DNA of 64,000 nt, taken from positions 1,922,001 through 1,986,000 of the forward strand of contig JANATG010000004.1 in assembly GCA_029449235.1 (NCBI GenBank), given 5' to 3'. The notes beneath the pieces were generated by a model. The model was not told the DNA's origin. It was given only the letters and a program-made list of their open reading frames with translations, and searched no databases. Of the stretch, positions 11,401 through 23,659 are shown piece by piece. The position numbers were made by a program, and so were the translations under genes. Position 1 is the stretch's first letter. The number at the start of each line of letters is the position of its first letter. This stretch comes from Linnemannia schmuckeri (taxonomy: Eukaryota > Mortierellomycota > Mortierellomycetes > Mortierellales > Mortierellaceae).

Positions 11401-14400
11401 GCATTCATAGATGGCTTGGTTTCCCAACTCAGGTCCAATATTTATTCGCTGGAAGATCTCTTGCGACTCTCTCGACACACCATCCAGACTCTCCAGGCCA
11501 AGTTGAACGAAGTTGAGAATTCGACGCAGACCAAGATTGACGCACAGGAAGCTCAACTGAGATATTTGACCAAATCATTGGAGGATGCGAATACCTTGAT
11601 GCAGGAGGCTGGCATGCAGACTGGAGTGTCGATTGGTACTGGTCAGCCCACTAGTTATGGCAATGGATACGGCAACGGCTACGGCAATGGATATGGCAAC
11701 AATCATATGGGAGCTCAAGCTCCGCCTCCTGTTCACTATCCCATGCCCACGATTGACAAGGAAAAGATCCGACGCCTTATGGAGGAGACCAGGCTGGAAG
11801 GTCAGAAGAGAGCCGGTCGTGTACCTCCTCCACCTCCACTGCAGCTGCCTGATTCCAATGTCAACAGCAATGACAACGTTCAGGATCAGAAAGGAGCATA
11901 TCTGCACCCTAGCGAGCCTTCTGCTCACGAGGAGACAAGTTCACACGGATATAACAACCAGCCAGCCATTCTTGAGGAGATGGGCTCGAACGACTATGGC
12001 GATCAGCCTTCAGGAAAGCAATACTCTGGAATCAAGCACACGGAGGATGGCGACCAGCCTGACTACATTGCTGATTACATTGACGGTAAGGTGACGTTGT
12101 AGACACAGCGTTTACTATACTTAGAAGTGAGAGCGCATGTACTAATAATGCTTTCCATGACCATTCACATTTGACTCGTTAGATGATGAAGAAGAACTCG
12201 CAATACTGGACACGACAGCAACTGGAGTACCACCTCCTGCGCCACCACCACCTCCAATGGGAGGAGCTCCACCCTCACCCCCTCCACCACCTTCAACAGG
12301 CGGACCTCCTCCTCCCCCCCCGCCACCCACTGGTGGAGCACCACCACCACCCCCTCCGCCTTCTGGTGGACCGCCCCCGCCTCCCCCACCACCTTCTGGC
12401 GGACCACCACCACCTCCTCCTCCACCAGGTATGATGGGCCCGCCTCTCTCACCACCTGGTTCGGCTACTTTGGGCAGTATGATCAATGCCATGAACAAGG
12501 CCAACGCAGCTAAGCTTGGTAGCAATAACAATAACTCCGACTCTGATGATGAACCTGCACCTGGAAGTTTCGCCGCGATGTTGGCCGCCAAGAAGAAGAA
12601 GCTTGGTACTGGCGCTGCTCTGGACCCTAAGCCCAAGCCACCTCCAGTACCTGCCCCACCCACGGCCGGCGGCCCACCACCACCTCCTCCTCCACCTGGC
12701 ATGGGTGGCCCACCACCTCCACCTCCACCACCAGGCGGTAGAGGGGGCCCGCCACCACCACCCGGTCCTCCCGGCGCGCCTATGATGGGCATGATGATGA
12801 ACACCAACAAGAAGAAGGAAGCCGCCATGGCAGGAGTTAAACTTAAGACTCTTCAGTGGGACAAGCTCAACTACATGGCTGTTGGAAACACTGTCTGGGG
12901 TTCTGGTGGAGTGGATGAAGACGCGCTTCAGCGCGCTTTAGGCGACAGTGGCATCTTTGGAAGCATGGAGCAGCTGTTCGTGGCCAAGGTTGCTGAGTAT
13001 AGGGATCCTCGTCCTGCCAAGAAGGCACGAGAGATTCTTATTCTGGAGCAGCGCCGTGCCCATCAGATCAACCTCATGCTAGGAGGAATGAAGCACACGA
13101 ACCCAGAAATCCGTCACGCAATTTTCCGCATGGACGAGGAGTTCCTGACCTTGGTCCAGTTGACCAACTTGCTCAAATATGTGCCCGATGCTGAGGAGGT
13201 ATGTTAGACTTAATTATTTGTTACTGTAACTTCTGATCCTCTTCAGCTAGTTGACCGATTGACTGACCAGCTTTCCTTGTTTGGGTTAATAGAGAGGTAA
13301 ACTGCTGGAGTACAAGGATGCATCGGACGATGTCAAGGTGCAGCTGGGCAGAGCCGAAGCGTTCTTTGTCGAAATTTTGACGATTGACCGCTACCAACAA
13401 CGTCTGGAGGGTCTTATTTTCAAGGTTACCTTCCAAGGAGTCCTCGATGGCGTCAACGAGGTAAGAACATAATATTGTTGTGTGTAACTCGTAGTGTTGG
13501 TGTGTATTTCTCTTGTTGATGTTTGGCGAAGCTAACCATTACAATCATCTGAATCAAATAGTCTATCAAAGCTATTTCGACAGCTTCGAGAAGCTTGAAG
13601 AACGCCAAATACTTCAAGGAGCTGCTAAATTTGATTCTCATGCTCGGAAACTACATGAACGGATCTAGTCACAACGGAGGTGCTTTCGGATTCAAGATTG
13701 CCAGTATCAACAAGGTAGGACACTCCCAGCTCATATTTACACTTCATCGATGAAAATTCTTGTTGGATGGAGACAATTAATCGCCTTTTATCTTGTCCCT
13801 TTCTTTTATTTTAGTTGGTTGACACGAAGGCTTCCAATACCCCCGGTGTGACACTTTTGCACTTCTTGACTAACATCACCGAGTCGACGCTTCCAGATCT
13901 TTTGCAGTACCAGGATGAGATCCGCTCCTGTGGCGACGCTTGTCGTGTTTCGTTGCCTGAGCTCCAGTCTGACTTCAAGATGATTGAGAGCAGGCTGAAT
14001 GATATCAAAGCAGAGTTGCGCTCCTACTACCCTGATGGCCGTAAAGCAACGCCCGACGACCGATTCCACGAGGTGATGACACCGTTTATTGTGTCTGTTG
14101 AAGCCGAGTTTGCTGTCACCAAGGTTGCCATGGCGGAGCAGGATGCCCTTTACAAGGAGTGTGTCAAGTTCTATGGCGAGGATCCTGCCAACATGAAGCC
14201 AGACGAATTCTTTGGCATCTTCAAGACCTTTACATCTTCCTTTGAGGTGAGCAACTTTGTATTTACATCTTTCGAATTATTATTCTCTTATTACGCGCCT
14301 TCTGGTTGCTGACACCCTGTTCCTTATTTGATCGTCATGAAATCTAATAGAAAGCAAGAGATGACAATCGCAAGCAGAGAGAACGAGATACCCAGCGCGA

Positions 14401-14698
14401 AAAGGCCAAGCTTGCGGCCAAGCAGCGTCAAGAACAGATTGCGGCCAAGAGAAACCGTCTGCAGGTTCCCGATATCAATGGCGAAGGCTCTACGTCGGAT
14501 GTGGATGGCAGTAGCGACGACAAGGGCATGATGGACAGCTTGCTCGAGACGCTCCGAAACGGAGGCGATACCGAGGCCTCGCGTCGGGACCGTCGTCGTA
14601 AGAAGAGGATGGACCATTCTGCATCGGTTGCCGTCAAGGCTCAGGACCTGTTGACTTCACTTAGAGAAGATAATGGACATGTCTCTGTCGATGATTGA
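8404..14698 (+). CDS. Diaphanous-related formin
   Basis: Actin nucleator/elongator for cables, polarity and septation. Fourteen exons, all in phase: 8404-9039, 9362-9469, 9598-9740, 9844-9924, 10039-10429, 10533-10643, 10745-10983, 11085-11320, 11411-12085, 12183-13198, 13293-13460, 13562-13714, 13815-14246 and 14351-14698; 1578 aa. Order: Ser/Gly-rich N-terminus (1-200); Rho-GTPase-binding/FH3 armadillo region (about 200-640, including WGAQEAIKHPRC); coiled coil (about 660-760); a GYGN tandem repeat (11,656-11,703); FH1 with two poly-proline blocks; FH2 (about 1088-1490, LKTLQWDKLN, LILMLGNYMNGSSHNGGAFGF); and a DAD (MMDSLLETLRN followed by the basic RRDRRRKKR). The GBD and DAD together imply autoinhibition released by Rho/Cdc42. 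The start is the ATG in ACCATGG at 8404. The nearest Dikarya relatives are Bni1/SepA. Confidence 0.95.
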
Positions 14699-14792
14699 AG
14701 CTGAAGCTGAAGAACCAAAAAGTTACCCCTGTCTCCTCCTTCGTTTTCTTTCCCCATTTTTTTTATTAAAAGAACAAGAAAAAGTTCTTAAT

Positions 14793-17700
14793 TTATCGTA
14801 AAGCTGCCAGAGTATTGAAGCCGATTTGGAAGCGCCAGTCGTGATGAAGTAGACGCGTCACGTCAACGAATGATGTCGTTTGATCTTGATCTGTAATAGG
14901 AGTTGTGATTTTAGGACGGACACCAAACTGGTCCACGAGTTTCTGGCGGACGAGTTGGCGGTACTTTTCGGTCTTGAAAAACGGCGAGTCGGACGATTGT
15001 GTTGTTTCCGGGAGAGGAGGAAGCTCAGCCGTTGTTGTCGATGATGCGTCAAGAAGTGGGTGAAGGAAGAGGCCGTGGATCAGCTGGGCCTGATCGGCCA
15101 CATCTCGCGACACTTTGCTTCTTATCACATCCCTGCTGGGGTTGGTGGTATCTTTTTTAGGGGGTGCCGTATCTGTGTTAAGAGAAAGCAAGTCAGCACC
15201 TTCACCCCCGCCGGGTTGCCGAGAAGGCTGCTGGGCTCTTTCGTCGCCCATCGTAAGTCGGCCGACTGCCTGGGCCAAGATGGCTAATCTCTGGACAAAG
15301 TGGGCTTGTTCAGTCTGTGACCCGTCCTGATGTTCGATTGAGAAGGCTACAAGATGACAGGCAAGATGCAGAATAGCTAGTTGCTCGTCTCTTGTAGCCC
15401 TAATCGTGCTATCTAAAGCCCCTGCGAAATTTGGCGAGTAGGGAGTTGTGTCGATCGATTGGACCATATCCTGAACCTGCTGCTGTAAGAGCTCGACGTA
15501 CGGCAGTCGTTTCTCAATTGCCGACTTGGCTGCTGCTGGCAACCTGGCTTCATCATCGACGGAGGACGCTACGGAGGTGTCGGTTGTTCCCGCGAGATGT
15601 TTCGTGCTGAGCGATTTCATAATAAGGTGGTGCTGGATCGACTCCTCAAGCAACAGCATTCGTAAACCGCTGATCCTCGCAAGCCGAGAGATGTCACCCG
15701 GAAAACTTTGAGATCTTTGCAGTTGATAGTGATGCAGATCGATCGTACTCGAGCTTGCTGATAGAGAAATACCGCTGCTTGTGGTATTGTCGTAGCGGTA
15801 TCGAAGTGGCTTCCACCGCTTAGCCATTCGATCCAGTTCATCCTGGTCAAGATGTCGGAGTAGCAGGAGGCCGAGAATCCTGACCTGGGAAGCATCCATG
15901 ATCCCGCGGTATTCTTCTCTGTCATGTAGCGTGTCTCCTTGGTGTCGCATGGCCTCGTAGTTTCGTTGCCAGCATGCTAGTGAAAATGAGGTCTGTATTT
16001 TTAGTTCATTGAAAATTTTAGCTCAAAGATAGATCGCGACAAAAAGATGAGAGTTAATACCTTCAATGGCTAGGAGGAGAGTAGATTGAATCATGGCCAC
16101 CTGCGACTCGTCCAAGTTCAGCCCTGCCAAATTCTGGTGACTCCACGTTGAGGATTCCTTGCCGCCCTTTTGCTGCTCCGGTTCACTGCCGAGATCAGAT
16201 ACCAAAATCAGTAGTTGATACAGGTGGTCCAGACACGCTTTGACGACAGTTCTCCTAGTACTCTCGATCTCATCCCGAGTCAAGGGTATTACTAATTCGT
16301 CTGCAGGGTCACCTCCAGCCTCCCCAGGGCCAGCCGCACCAGTGTCTCTGTGACGTTGACGGGATCCATAATTTGATCCGACGGCGCCAATGGACTTGAG
16401 AGCGCCACAGACAACTTCCAATTGTGCAGAGATATACTGTCGGTCGAGCCTTGTTCGACTTGACTTTTGGTACTGTGCCATTTCCTTCATTGACGCGACG
16501 AGGCACAAGTGGTCAATGATGAGGGTCGTCACAGGAACAGGCGAGAATTGAGCGACGATAGTGCACAGCTCCAATTTCTTCAACTTGATGACAATTGGAT
16601 CATTCGGCCTTGTAGTCATAACAGATTCAGATAGCGAATCGAGGGAACGTCAAGAGGCTGAGCAAGGACGTGTTGAATAATAAGCTCTTCGAAGAAGTGA
16701 TCAATATGACTTACTTGCAGAGTATCGCCGACAGGTGCTGAGGGCTATTATGACGCAGCCTTCCTGACTTTTCCAGAATTAACGCGAGATGGTGCAGCGA
16801 AGCAAAGACAAGGTCATGGTGAGGTGACTCCAAGTGCTTGAGTAGCGTCTCTTCCACGGTCGTCTGCACATCCTCGTCAATCTCGGCGAGATCCTGACAC
16901 AGCCAGATAAATAGCCGCAAGGTCGCCATCTGAACTGCCAACGACGTGTGCTGAAGACCATCATCTACACCATTCTATGCACAAGAGGATACGTGTTAAC
17001 ACCAATTGCATTGCTATTGCCAAATAGAAAGGCTCTTTGGCCAGATGATCGATAAGCAAAACAGCAAAAAGTTACCATGATCTCGTAAATCTCATCATCA
17101 GACTCCGGCTTGTATCGACAAAGCACCCCCAAGACAACCTGCAACTGTCCAGGAGTCCAATCCTTGTACCTGCGGATCAAATGCTGTGCAATAGCACGGT
17201 TGACAACAACGCCGCCTTCGTCGACCAAGATGGTCTCCAATGCCAGAATAGCATTGACGACCACCTGTGTATCCTTGTCACTCAACAGAGAATACAACTT
17301 GTCGACAATCTCGCTCTCTATCATATCACGTCGTGATGAATAATTTTTTGAAGGTCAGTATAATAATAGGTAGACCATTGATCATGAGCCTGGTTTTCTT
17401 TTGTAGTTCCGACTACAAGGCATCAAATAAGAAATTGTGGTGATTGATTGGTGTGACTTGCCAAGGACAAAGGCGGGGTCAAGTTCAAAGAGTGAGATAC
17501 ATGCAACGGCAGCCGTTTTCCTGACATTCGCGTTCTTGTCCTGGAAGCCCTTATTGAGCGGTTGAAGCATGAACCGCATCACGCTCCTTTGCCTATTATG
17601 ACGACGATAGAGGTATGAATGCGTTGGTAGCTGTGCAGAAAACTATACAAAGAAGTGAGAGAGTAAAGGAGAATCTTACCCGAGAGAACATAGTGTGCGA

Positions 17701-18134
17701 AGAGCGAGTGCTCGCACAGTGGGGTCCAGATCAACACAATCTTGGTGTAGAGTGTTGATGCCCAGGAAGCAGAGTTCTTCGTTGGTGTTTCCATATCTGG
17801 CCAGGAACGCGTACGCGAACTTTTTGATGGCGATATCACGCGTTGATGCCGACTAGTGGTGTGTTGGTATGTTAGAAAAAAAAACAAAGCCAACAGTCGC
17901 GTTAATTCAAGTACTTTTCCCGTCTACTGCAAGCAATCAAAATCTCAAGTATATAGTAGGACAATAAGAGGAAAAATAGAAGAGAGGGAGTTGACTGACC
18001 GAGACCATGGTGGTAAAGAATGTCGAGACGTCGATTCCTTGACCCATGAGTTCCTGAACACGTTGCATTAGCAATGCATGGTTGGGATGGGCGGCTTGGT
18101 CCTTGAAGGCCTCTGTCAGCTCTGCTACATCCAT
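14793..18134 (-). CDS. AP4B1: AP-4 adaptor complex beta subunit (beta-adaptin)
   Basis: Large subunit of a heterotetrameric trafficking adaptor at the trans-Golgi. Exons 18134-18000, 17852-17680, 17592-17462, 17317-17076, 16974-16715, 16608-16061 and 15976-14793 agree in phase; 890 aa. Adaptin trunk repeats are recognisable: IAIKKFAYAFLARYGNTNEELCFLGINTL, DPTVRALALRTLCSL, ANVRKTAAVACISL, DEGGVVVNRAIAQHLIRRY and LCRYKPESDDEIYEIMN. The last two blocks resemble AP-4 beta more than AP-1/2 or AP-3 beta, which carry a di-acidic clathrin-box hinge not seen here. The C-terminal half is divergent, with Ser/Thr-rich inserts, and longer than animal AP-4 beta (about 740 aa). The intron after 17462 uses a GC donor (GGCAAGT) in this model. 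AP-3 beta is the main alternative. Confidence 0.85.
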
Positions 18135-19851
18135 TGTCTCCCTGTTGATTTGGGTGTACAGTGTGCGTGTGTGCGTGGGCTGAATGAAGTGCGTTTGTGT
18201 GGGAAGTGAAGAGTACGTTGCAACTGGCCGCTTTTCTTTTTTTCCCCCTATTTGATTTCTTCCTCGTCCTTTCAGGCACATGCACGTGCTCTCGCTCCTT
18301 TAGACCGTTGAAACTACTTATCAATTATTCTCACTTTTCACTGACACCCATCGTTAAACGCGCCTCGCGGCCATACTACATCCTCTTTTTTCTCCTAGGC
18401 TACCTTCATACAGCCTTTACTTGCGAAAGGAAAAAAAAGAAAAGAAAAGTTGAGGCTGTTATCAAAGAAAGGCCGCATAGGGTCGTCAGTCGGGGTTTCG
18501 GCGATCGCTCACTCCAGGTTTTTTTGTTCGTAAGATCGCGAGCACTACATTGGTAGAGATATTGGAGTCCGAAGGAATCAAAACCTCTGCTTCTTTCCTT
18601 CTCAAGGGTATGCTACAAGAGAAGAGCTGCGTGAATGGCGTAATAGGTAGAGCGATGTCCTTTCAAACGGCTATTAGGCTATTATTAACATCCATTGCCA
18701 CACTATGTACTAGCACAAAATCAGAAAGCAAATTGGGCGCGGGAAGAGCAACAGCATTAACCATGCGATATGAATACTAATGGACATCAACCTCATCTCC
18801 ATGAAACTGATTCCACTTGCGAGGGAACAAAAATGTCCATGGGTGTCGCTATGCCTATGCCCATGCGTTTCATATCAGGCCTTGCATAGTAGCTTGTCAT
18901 GGCAATTGTTTCCCTCTATGCAGCACACAGTTACATCAAGTAAGGCGCCTTTTCTTGCAATCATGCACGCTGCATCGGTGGCAGAAGGCAATAGAAGCAT
19001 TGATGGTTTGTTTACCCCTTCGTCGGTGCTATCTTTCTCACCCAAATAACATCAACATCCACTGTATCCCTACAGAACAGAGGTATTCGATGATGGCGGC
19101 CAATGGTCTCTCCAATCGAGGACAGCGAGCAGACAGAAAAGAGTCGCGCCATCGGCTGGCAGGGCGCGGAGATGATGATGCCACTAGGACAAATGGACAA
19201 AAGAGACGAAGGGACGACGAGGGCTCTTCACACACACAACAAAAAAAAAAAAGAGTCATTTTGTATGTTGTGCATCCAGCCAATCGTCTTCAAGGACACC
19301 TCTGGCGCACCCCTCCCCGTTCCTTTCTGATCTGCCTTTCTCTCCTCCTTCTGTCCTTTCCCTTTGTCCGATTGTTCTTTCTGTTTCCCTTGTCCCATTG
19401 TATCTTTATGCCCCGATGCAGCAAAGCAAAGAGAGTTGAATATGAAAGCGAGGTCCCAGAACAAATCTGCACATGTTCACTTTATTGATACTGCTTGTCC
19501 CATCTTGCACTGCTTTTTTTTTCGTGCCTGTATGTGGATTGGGCTTTCTTCTTTCTTGATTGACGTGATTTCTGGCCATTGAGAGATAAAGTGACTTTCT
19601 TTACGCTGATTGGCCCAACTTCTTTTAAGTGCTCCATTCTAATTCCCCGTAAGTGCACGCACTTTTCTGAGTCCAAGCCACTCAATTTCACGACTATATA
19701 ATCTTCCTCTATCCTCCAATTCTTTTTGCTTTTTTCTTTGCAGTTCCCCTTCGCACAAATCGCACTCCCCAAAAAAGATCTCTGTTACCAGTTCTTTTAC
19801 CTTCCACTCCCACACACACACACACAAGCCCCAACCCCAACATCTATCACA
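18135..19851. other. Divergent intergenic region, AP4B1 / MET6
   Basis: 1.7 kb with no gene-like reading frame. The MET6-proximal 250 bp has ATTGG at 19,619-19,623, a TATATAA at 19,695-19,701 and a short CA repeat at about 19,811-19,826 in the leader. The rest shows no recognisable feature; a few ORFs under 230 codons have no family resemblance. Confidence 0.6.
19695..19701 (+). promoter_or_regulatory. Probable TATA box of MET6
   Basis: TATATAA lies 151 bp upstream of the MET6 ATG, with an inverted CCAAT (ATTGG) 72-76 bp further up. The position and the strong codon bias of MET6 fit a highly expressed TATA-driven gene. This is a sequence match only. Confidence 0.5.
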
Positions 19852-22595
19852 ATGGTTCAAGCTACTAACTTGGGTTTCCCCAGAATCGTAAGTAGCCTTT
19901 GATACCTCTCTGATCATATGTCTCCCGGGTCTTGGTTGAACGTGTCTTTCTGTCTTATTGTACCTTTGACAAAAGTTCATTGAGAGCCCCTGTCCAACTC
20001 CCTCCACCTAACTGATTTTTGCTTTGTTATTTTCTCCCTTCTTTTCTACCATTTCATTTATGGTTTCGATAGGGCGGTCAACGCGAGACCAAGAAGTTGG
20101 TCGAGAGCTTCTGGGCCGGCAAGATCACCGAGCAGGCTCTCGACGAGGCTGCCGTCAAGCTCCGCGCTGAGAACTGGAAACTCCAGCAGGCCCAGGGTCT
20201 TTCTCAGATCCCCTCGGGAGACTTCTCCTTCTACGATCACGTCCTTGACCACTCTGTCATGTTCAACGTCATTCCCCAGCGTTTCCGTCACCTTGCCGAT
20301 GGCCACGAGCGCAACTTTGCCATTGGCCGTGGTATCCAGAAGCCTGCCACCGAGACCCAGGAGAAGGTCGATATCGAGGCGCAGGAGATGAAGAAGTGGT
20401 TCGACACCAACTATCATTACATGTAAGTGTTTATCCTCTTCATTTCTCTATATGCAAGGTTTTTCTCACACAACATAACACAAAAACGCCTTGCTTTTTC
20501 CCTTGCTCACATCCATATACTCCTTCCTTGCCTTATCTGATTGATAATAATAGTGTCCCTGAGTTCGAGACCAACCAGACATTCCACCTCGGCGCCAACG
20601 TCAAGACCGTCCAAGAGTTTAATGAGGCCAAGGCCCTCGGCATCCACACCCGCCCCGTCGTACTCGGTCCCCTCTCTTTCCTCCTCCTCGGAAAGGCCGC
20701 CAAGAACTCTGCCGGCCTCGACCTCATCACCCTCCTCCCCAAGGTCCTCCCCGTCTACGAAGAGCTCTTTGCTCAGCTCGCCGCTGCCGGTGCCGACTGG
20801 GTCCAGATCGACGAGCCCATCCTCGCCCTCGACGTCTCTGCTGCTGTCATTGCCCACTTCCACGCCACCTACACCCGCTTGACTGCTGCCGCTCCCAAGC
20901 TCAAGATCTTGATCGCCACCTATTTTGGTCGCATCGGCAACAACGTCTCCTTCATCAAGGACTCTGGCGTTGCTGGTCTCCACATCGATCTCGTCCGCGC
21001 CCCCGAGCAGCTCGAGCACGTCATTGCCAACATCGGCCAGACCCAAGTCCTCTCCCTCGGTTTGATTGATGGTCGTAACATCTGGAAGACTAACTTGGCC
21101 GCTGCCCTCAAGCTTGCCGAGACCGCCGTCGCTGCCCTTGGCTCTGACCGCGTCTTCATCGCTCCCTCTTGCTCGCTCTTGCACGCCCCTGTCACCCTCC
21201 GTTTTGAGAAGCGTCTCGCCTCCAAGAACCCTGAGCTCTTTGATTGGCTTGCCTACTCTGAGGAAAAGTGCAAGGAAGTCCATGTCATCGCCCATGCCTT
21301 GAACCACGGTGCCGACTCTGTCAAGGCTGAGTTGGCCGACAATGCCCGCTCCATCGAGGCCCGTCGTGTCTCCCCCCACACCACCAATGCTGCCGTCCGT
21401 CATCGCCTCGAGTCCATCGTCCCCGAACAGCTCCGCCGCCGTAGCGTTTTCCCTGTTCGCCAGGTCAAGCAGCACGAGGCCAACCCCCTCCCTGCCTTCC
21501 CCACCACCACTATCGGTTCCTTCCCCCAGACCAAGGAGATCCGTCTTGCCCGTGCTAAGTTCACCAAGGGTGAGATCGATGCCGCTGCCTACCATGACTT
21601 CATCAAGAAGGAGATTGCCTTCTGTGTGAAGGAGCAGGAGGAGCTCAAGATCGACGTCCTTGTCCACGGTGAGGCCGAGCGTAACGACATGGTCGCCTAC
21701 TTTGGTGAGCGTCTCGAAGGTTACATCTTCTCCGAGAATGGATGGATTGCCTCGTACGGTTCCCGCTGCGTCCGTCCCCCAATCATCTTTGGCGATGTCC
21801 ACCGTGTCAACCCCATGACCATTACCGAGACCGTCTACGCTCAGTCATTGACCAGCAAGCCCATGAAGGGTATGTTGACCGGTCCCGTCACCTGCTTGCA
21901 GTGGTCCTTTGTCCGTGATGACATCCCCCGCTCCGTCGTCTGCACCCAGTTGGCCTTAGCCATCCGCGACGAGGTTATTGACTTGGAAAAGGCCGGTATT
22001 GTCCACATCCAGGTCGATGAGCCCGCCATTCGTGAGGGTCTTCCCCTCCGCTCAGTCGACTTTGACTTTTACCTCCAGTGGGCCGTCGATGCCTTCTTGC
22101 TTTCGACTGCCGGTGTCCAGGATACCACTATCATCCACACCCACATGTGCTACTCTGACTTCCAGGATATCTTCCAGGCCATTGTTCGCATGGATGCTGA
22201 TGTCTTGACCATCGAGAATTCCAAGAGTGACATGCGTATCCTTGGTGCCTTCTCCACCTACGGATACAACGCCGAGATTGGACCCGGTGTCTTTGACATC
22301 CACTCTCCTCGTGTTCCCTCCACCCACGAGATGAAGGAGCGTGCCGATGCCATGTTGAAGTATGTCTTTTTCTTGTCATCTTGATGTTTTGCGATGTTAT
22401 CCATTCGTCAAAAGTAGAATGTCATTCTTACGCGTTATTTCTCTTGCCCTCTTCTCACTTACCAGGTACATCCCAAGCCGCAACCTTTGGATCAACCCCG
22501 ACTGCGGTCTCAAGACCCGTGGCTGGAAGGAGGTCCGTGAATCTCTCACCAACATGGTGGCTGTTGCCGAGGCGCTCCGTGCTGCCTCCGCTTAA
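19852..22595 (+). CDS. MET6: 5-methyltetrahydropteroyltriglutamate-homocysteine methyltransferase (cobalamin-independent methionine synthase)
   Basis: Transfers the methyl group of methyl-THF to homocysteine to make methionine. Exons 19852-19887, 20073-20422, 20554-22359 and 22466-22595 agree in phase; 773 aa, the usual length. The N-terminus LGFPRIGGQRETKKLVESFW is typical of the MetE family. The catalytic half shows TTTIGSFPQTKEIR and HGEAERNDMVAYFGE. The zinc ligands are visible as the HTHMCYSDF His/Cys, the Glu of LTIENSKSD and the Cys of NPDCGLKTRGW. Codons are strongly C-ending compared with neighbours, as expected of an abundant enzyme; the bias also creates a 431-codon antisense open frame, which is not a gene. 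The first exon is 12 codons. Confidence 0.98.
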
Positions 22596-23643
22596 GCCTT
22601 TCCAGCGAAAAATCGCCGGTGCCGTGCCGTCTCTTATGAGATGGTTCAAGGGCCAATGCGTTTCTTTTCAACAAACGAACGATATGGTAAAAGTAGAGTG
22701 CCTCAACGGCATTCACCCCAAGGAATCTCTTAACAGGTTCCGCCTTTTCTTTACTATCGACCTTTTTAATTTTTTCCCTCTCCTTTCCCTTTCCCTACTT
22801 CATCTTCCCTCTCGCCTCATTGTTACGGATTTTCAGACTTTCTTGTTAATGACCTCGCTGTGCACTAACCTGAAAGTTTCTTCAACAGAAGCCTTTGCAA
22901 TGTTCAAGTTGTTCTTGCCCCCAAGCAAGACTACAAAAAAAAAAGTGTTTGGTGTATCTTTTTCCTTCTCTCCTTCTCTTTCTTCCCTATCTCACTCCAG
23001 GGCCAGTTGAAAAGAAGTCTCCGTTTCTTGAAGAATGTCCCTCCAGTCCTCCTCCTGCGTTGTGGTTGCCGAATGGCGATCGGTTCTCAGTCCTTGTCCT
23101 CGGCCGACCCAGGTCCTTTTTGAAATCGTCCCAGTCAAGACTTCGTCCTTGTCAATTGTGTGAGTTGTTGTCGTTCTTTCGTGGGTGTAGATAAGGGTCC
23201 TCGTCAACCGAAGGCTCTTTTCTATCATCTAGAGGCAATGACTCCCCTGTCTACCGTTCATAATGTATCGCAAACCACATCCACCATCCCTGAGAAAAGC
23301 ACCAGATATTCGAGCAGACTTGTTTGGGTAAGAAGAGGGGTCCAAAGACCTTTTTTTGGCCGGACAAACTGGATCGTCGTCTGGATGTGAGACCTGCACA
23401 TGGAGGCCTTGATACTCAACGTATCGAAGTCGTCTTGACTTTTCTCTGGATTTCCTCTTCCTCACTACCGTCGTCGTCGTCTCCCTTCGATCCAGCGCGA
23501 CTTTTGCTTTTCTTCATTGCTAGAGCAGCATCTTCTCAACACCAACAAATAAAAACAATACACATCTATAGAGTTTTCAACATTATCCTTTCGTATCGTT
23601 TGTGAGTTTTTGTTTGTAGGTTGTCGTTGACAGGCTCGATGTA
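22596..23643. other. Intergenic, MET6 3' flank
   Basis: About 1 kb containing the MET6 3' UTR and pyrimidine-rich sequence. No gene, tRNA or repeat family was recognised. Confidence 0.55.
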
Positions 23644-23659
23644 TGTACTTGAGTGGAGA
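23644..23659. repeat. LINE target-site duplication, left copy
   Basis: TGTACTTGAGTGGAGA, identical to 24,447-24,462. It abuts the oligo(T) end of the LINE fragment (its poly(A) tail on the minus strand). Confidence 0.85.

Noticed and set aside
11656..11703. Tandem 12-bp repeat as a possible CRISPR-like or satellite array
   Set aside because: It encodes in-frame GYGN repeats within a formin exon; no spacers.
12142..12828. Minus-strand poly-Gly/Pro frame
   Set aside because: Antisense shadow of the formin FH1 proline codons.
20507..21802. 431-codon minus-strand open frame opposite MET6
   Set aside because: Low-complexity Glu/Gly/Asp/Leu composition is what C-rich MET6 codons give in antisense; no family resemblance.
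1..22595. Sulfur/one-carbon gene cluster (ABZ1, CYS4, MET6)
   Set aside because: The genes are separated by unrelated genes and differ in orientation; pathway proximity alone does not show a cluster.
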